Positions 53,501-59,500 of a stretch of 64,000 nt of DNA are shown here, one piece after another. Origin of the DNA: Apostichopus japonicus (lineage: Eukaryota > Echinodermata > Holothuroidea > Aspidochirotida > Stichopodidae); assembly GCF_037975245.1 (NCBI RefSeq), contig NC_092570.1, positions 14,709,501 to 14,773,500 of the forward strand, given 5' to 3'. The notes under the pieces are model-generated. The model was not told the DNA's origin and did not search any database. It saw only the letters and a list, made by a program, of their open reading frames with translations. Within the stretch, counting starts at the first letter, position 1, and every line of letters begins with the position of its first letter. The position numbers and the translations under genes are program-made.

Positions 53501-56500
53501 TCCAGAGCACTAATCACTGTGCACCACTTGAATTGTTGGGAAATTAAGCTCATTTTGCTTATTTTATCTTTAGAATGAGAGGAAAGGAGCAAAATGCTTT
53601 CTCTGTGTCGATCACTGTAACAACCTCAAGTTTTATATCCAAACAACAGGGATTCAGCCTTTGTCAGGATTTTCTCTTGATAATTTTTTTTGAAATATGT
53701 TGGTTTATAGATTCCTCTTTCTACTTCCCCTTACCACCAGTTCATCAATCCTGGTTAAGGTTGATTCCTTGTCAAAGGCAATGGGAATCTGTGCAATATG
53801 TGTATGTCTGTGAGTGGGTATGTATGTATGTGTTTGACACTTTGGCTTGTAAACTCTCTGATTGTAAAAGTACATGGTGGTTCAACTGCATACTTGATTT
53901 GTGGATGAATCCTAAGTGAGTGTCATTTATGGTGGTTAAAAGGTCAATTAAGGTCAAAGTTTAAAAACTTTGTAAACTTGATAAGACTTCAGAAGCAAAT
54001 TAGGGATGAGTTTCATACTTGATATGTGGATCCAACTGCTGTAAGGGCAAACAATCCATGTTGATTCTCAGTGAGTTCAAAGGTCTTATTGGGGATCACC
54101 ATTGGTCAAACTTTGAAAACCTTGTCATACAGTAGCAATAACTCCAAAGTAAAAACTGGAAAGAACTTCACAATTGGAATGGGGATGCATCTTTATTTAT
54201 TTCATAAGCACAAGAAACCTTGTGTGTACAGAATTTACATTCAATCCTTTTTGCATATAAAAGGTGGCAAGGAACCAATTTTTAACCCTCTTGATTAGTA
54301 CTGCTTTCTCTTATTGTTTTTCAGGAGCACAGGACCAAGTCGAAAGATGGAAGCAGCTACAAGTAACATGACAACGAGCTTTAAGAGTTCGTCAAACTCG
54401 CAGCAGACTTCCGTCAGGAAAGTGTCTCACAAGTCGGGAACAATGGTCGGCGTGGACCTCGGGGATGAGGACATGAGGGAGGATTTTACATTTAGGTGAG
54501 AATTATGAGGACATGAGGAAGGATTTAACCTTTAGGTGAGAATTATGAGGACGTGAGGGAGGATTTAACCTTTAGGTGAGAATTATGAGGACATGAGGGA
54601 GGATTTAAATATAGGTGGGAGTTATTAGGACATGAGGTAGGATTTAACATTTAGGTGAGAATTATGAGGACATGAGGAAGGATTTTACCTTTAGGTTAGA
54701 TTTATGAGGACATGAGGGAGGATTTAACCTTTAGGTGAGAATTATGAGGACGTGAGGGAGGATTTAACCTTTAGGTGAGAATTATGAGGACATGAGGGAG
54801 GATTTTACATTTAGGTGAGAGTTATGAGGACGTGAGGGAGGATTTTACCTTTAGGTGGGAGTTATTAGGACATGAGGTAGGATTTAACATTTAGGTGAGA
54901 ATTATGAGGACATGAGGAAGGATTTTACCTTTAGGTTAGATTTATGAGGACATGAGGGAGGATTTAACCTTTAGGTGAGAATTATGAGGACGTGAGGGAG
55001 GATTTAACCTTTAGGTGAGAATTATGAGGACATGAGGGAGGATTTTACATTTAGGTGAGAGTTATGAGGACGTGAGGGAGGATTTTACCTTTAGGTGAGA
55101 ATTAGGAGGACATGAGGGAGGATTTTACCTTTAGGTGAGAATTAGGAGGACATGAGGGAGGATTTTACCTTTAGGTGAGAATTATGAGGACATGAGGGAG
55201 GATTTTACCTTTAGGTGAGAATTATGAGGACATGAGGGAGGATTTTACATTTAGGTGAGAGTTATGAGGACGTGAGGGAGGATTTTACCTTTAGGTGAGA
55301 ATTAGGAGGACATGAGGGAGGATTTTACCTTTAGGTGAGAATTAGGAGGACATGAGGGAGGATTTTACCTTTAGGTGAGAATTATGAGGACATGAGGGAG
55401 GATTTTACATTGAGGTGAGAATTATGAGGACATGAGGGAGGATTTTACCTTTAGGTGAGAATTAGGAGGACATGAGGGAGGATTTTTCATTTAGGTGAGA
55501 ATTATGAGGACATGAGGGAGGATTTTACCTTTAGGTGAGAATTATGAGGACATGAGGGAGGATTTTACCTTTAGGTGAGAATTAGGAGGACATGAGGGAG
55601 GATTTTACCTTTAGGTGAGAATTAGGAGGACATGAGGGAGGATTTTACCTTTAGGTGAGAATTATGAGGACATGAGGGAGGATTTTACATTGAGGTGAGA
55701 ATTAGGAGGACATGAGGGAGGATTTTACCTTTAGGTGGGAGTTATGAGGACATGAAGGAGGATTTTACCTTTAGGTGAGAATTAGGAGGACATGAGGGAG
55801 GATTTTTCATTTAGGTGAGAATTATGAGGACATGAGGGAGGATTTTACCTTTAGGTGGGAGTTATGAGGACATGAGGGAGGATTTTACCTTTAGGTGAGA
55901 ATTAGGAGGACATGACGGAGGATTTTTCATTTAGGTGAGAATTATGAGGACATGAGGGAGGATTTTACCTTTAGGTGAGAATTATGAGGACATGAGGGAG
56001 GATTTTACCTTTAGGTGAGAATTAGGAGGACATGATGGAGGATTTTACCATTAGGTGAGAATTAGGAGGACATGAGGGAGGATTTTACCTTTAGGCAAGA
56101 ATTATGAGGACATGATTGAGGATTTTACCTTTAAATGGGAATTATGAGGACATGGGGAGGATTTAAACTTTAGGTGAGAATTATGAGGACATGAGGGAGG
56201 ATTTTACCTATAAGTGGGAATTATGAGGACATGAGGGAGGATTTTACTGATAGGTGAGAAGTAAATGAAAGGAGTACTATGAGATCACGGAATGGAATTC
56301 TTGGGAGCATCGGGAATAGCAGTGGGCATGCACAGGATTTCAAAGTTGAGGGGGGGGGGGATGGGGGGGCATTGGACTGGCAATTCTAGATTCCTACCTT
56401 CCCCATCCCACCCAACTGATTTAGTTATAGGAGCGGAACCTTTATGGATGGGTCAGGGGCAAATCAAGGAGTTCATAAAGGACAGGTGTAGCCCTGGGGT

Positions 56501-59500
56501 CATCCAATGTTTTTTTTTCATCTTTTATGTTGCATCAATGTTTCCCTGCCTACTCATCCTTCAGGTACAACGATGAGAGAGTCTGGAAACGTTACGAGGA
56601 CGATTCGGAAGACGCAGAGATCACGACGGAATTCTGTCGTCCACGAGACATGCTCCTGAGCGTGGTCGCTACTTTCTTCAGTCACAGCTTGCAAAGAATG
56701 AAGGAGCTGAGACCTATCGTAGAGGGCGGCAGTAGATCAAATCTTCATTGTGATTTGTTGGATACCAAGAGTCACCTGGTAAGTCCTGGGGTTTAAAAGG
56801 TGGACAGGAGGGGGCGAGGAATTGGGGGGGTGGCTCCAAGAACTGATGTCCGAGCTTGATGTCAAATAAAGAGAGGTTTGTTAACGGATGACTTTGTGCA
56901 CCAATTTAAACTGGATATGTGTTAGTAGACTATTAAAACATACTGCTATCAGTTCAGGTTGCATTTTTGTAACATTTTTTATTTTGAGAAATGACCCTTC
57001 AAATAAGAGAGGTTCATCAATAATGAAAAGTGGCTGAACTATTGAATACAAAGAACATTAGGTCAGTTCCTCATCGGATAAAACAAAATTTAATGGGAAG
57101 AAATCAATTACCCCACGGTCTTAAGTAAGTGACATGTTTACAATAATTTGCGAAGGTCAAATGGTATTGAATGTCATCCAAAGGTGATATGTTCATATGA
57201 ATTTAATAGAACATATCTGGGTTGAGTTATTAGAATTTAGAAAACAATAATTTTGACATTTAGGCATGTACTGAGGATCTGATATTGTTTCTGAAGCCCT
57301 TAAAGAATCACTCCAAAAGTGTTAGCTATAGGTACATTGGTAAGCACTCAATTTGATCTTTTTTCTTGAACTGTAGCAATATCTGCCAAAATAACCCTTC
57401 AAGTTACCTTCCAAAGAGTTTACATGCATTCTTCCCCATCCTCAAAGAAAGAGAGAGAGGAAGAATTTGTTTTATTTAGCCATACCTGTTTTTTATTTCT
57501 GCTATTTTGGTAATTTATCGATCAGGTTAATACGAAGGCCTTACTTCAGTTTTGCATCTGTTTATGTCTACATTTTAAATCACACTTCATTTAGGGCGGT
57601 GTGATCATAACAAATTTTTCTCTGCTAAATGGTATCTGTATTCCATGGCACTGCTCCTGTATACATCTGCGATATGTTGACCCCGTACATTCCTCCTTGG
57701 GGACTTCGAGCTGGAAACGTCAGTCCTACGAACAATCTTGTTCCAGTACGCGCACGCACAAAGACCTATGTGAGCCCACTCGTTTGCCGTCGCTGCCCCG
57801 GTGCTTTGGAATCCTACACCAGTCAATATCCGCACATCTATGTCCACAAAACATTTCAAGAAACAACTGAAAACATTCCTCTTCAAAGTGGCCTATGAAG
57901 GTCACGATTACGTCAATTAATTTGTCTTTCTACTCTGTACTTTTGCAGTAGTGTATTTTTGTCTGTGTTGTTTTTTTAGGTTTCTGTGCTTATTGTTGTT
58001 GTTTTTTCAGCGCATCGAGATATTTTTAATGTTTTTTGCACTTTATAATTATTATTATTATTCTACTCTCTTTTAATAGCGGCTGTCCGAGGTTGCCCTC
58101 ACTCTTCTCAAGGTGGCCCCCCACGATCCTATCATCATGGGCTGTAAAGGCCTTCAGAGGTACGTACCCTCCTGGTAATTGTCGCTTTACATATATGACT
58201 ACACAGTACATATGGAAACTTTTGCTCTATAAACGGCCTGTTGTCGGAGAATTAAATGCTGTCGTATACGCACAGGAAGCTTTGCGGTTTTCACTCTCCA
58301 AAATTGCTGTAAGAGCACTGCACACTGTGGTGTGTTCAGATAAAAGCCGAGTAAAGGAGGACTTCACAAAATTTCTTACGATGCTTTTGATTTGCTGGTG
58401 AAAGGTACGAACCTTAATATTGACCAATCAAGTTGAATTTTATATCACTAGAGAGAAGAGTCAACAAACTTTTCTTTGGCATAGGAAAGAAATTGGTTAT
58501 GCAATCACACTCCCAGCAAGCACAATGTAAGCATTGAGAGAGAGGGACATTTTGAAGACATTCACTGCTATCCGAAGTGGTTTATACTTTTTCAGATTAA
58601 AAAGTACGGGGTTTAGTTCATACGCATAATAAATAACGACACATCATCGTAGAGAGGACAGAATATTCTTCAAAATGACATAAGAGTTTTCTTAGTGCTA
58701 CACTTAAAAAGTTATGAAAAGAGTTAGCGCAAAATGTGCTTATTTTGTAGCCATATTTGCTGCGTAAAGGGGTGTTTTGTGCCGAGTTCCTATTTTACAG
58801 GTAAACTGTATAAAATCAGATGACTTTGCAGGAATAATATTTAGTTTCCCCCTCGTCTGTTTTGTAGATACCTCACCAAGATGATTCCCATGACAGACTG
58901 GAGCAATCAAGATCTACGACCAGCATTGATTCAGATACTCAAGAGATTGGACAAACTGTTTCAGAAAATTCACAAGAAACCAACGTTAATGGTTTGTGCT
59001 TTTATCATGTTTAATTCCCTTTTACTCCCCTTTAATTCCCCCCCCCCCAAAAAAAAAACTTTTATACTCTTCACCTGGTTTTTGTTTTTTTCACGCTACA
59101 AAGTTAGTCTGTTTGTTCATTGGTCAATCTTTCACAACAGTAAATGAATATGAAAATGACACCAGCAAGCTTTGCTATAGCATTTTGAAACACTAGTAAT
59201 GTTTCCAGAATATATATAGTGATTATATCACAAACAAGAGAGTTATTCTGATCCTAACACAAAATAAGTTATGAACATATTGATCCTAACACAAAATAAG
59301 TTATATACATATCAATCCTAACACAAAATAAGTTGTTTACATAGCGATCCTTACACAAAATAAGTTATATACATATCAATCCTAACACAAAACAAGTTGT
59401 ATACATAGCGATCCTAACACAAAATAAGTTATATACATATCGATCCTAACACAAAATAAGCTATATACATATTCATGGCGACCACAATGTGACTTAATGA

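Larger units (their letters stand above)
51228..54324 (+). other. 3.1-kb intron rich in tRNA-like repeats
   Basis: Contains a short imperfect CAGC/CTGC-rich patch at 51400-51470 and at least six minus-strand tRNA-like heads between 52515 and 53590. A 50-bp minisatellite lies at 52665-52830. No exon supported. Confidence 0.7.

Noticed and set aside
54472-56262. CRISPR-like array
   Set aside because: Units are contiguous without unique spacers, and the genome is animal; it is a satellite.
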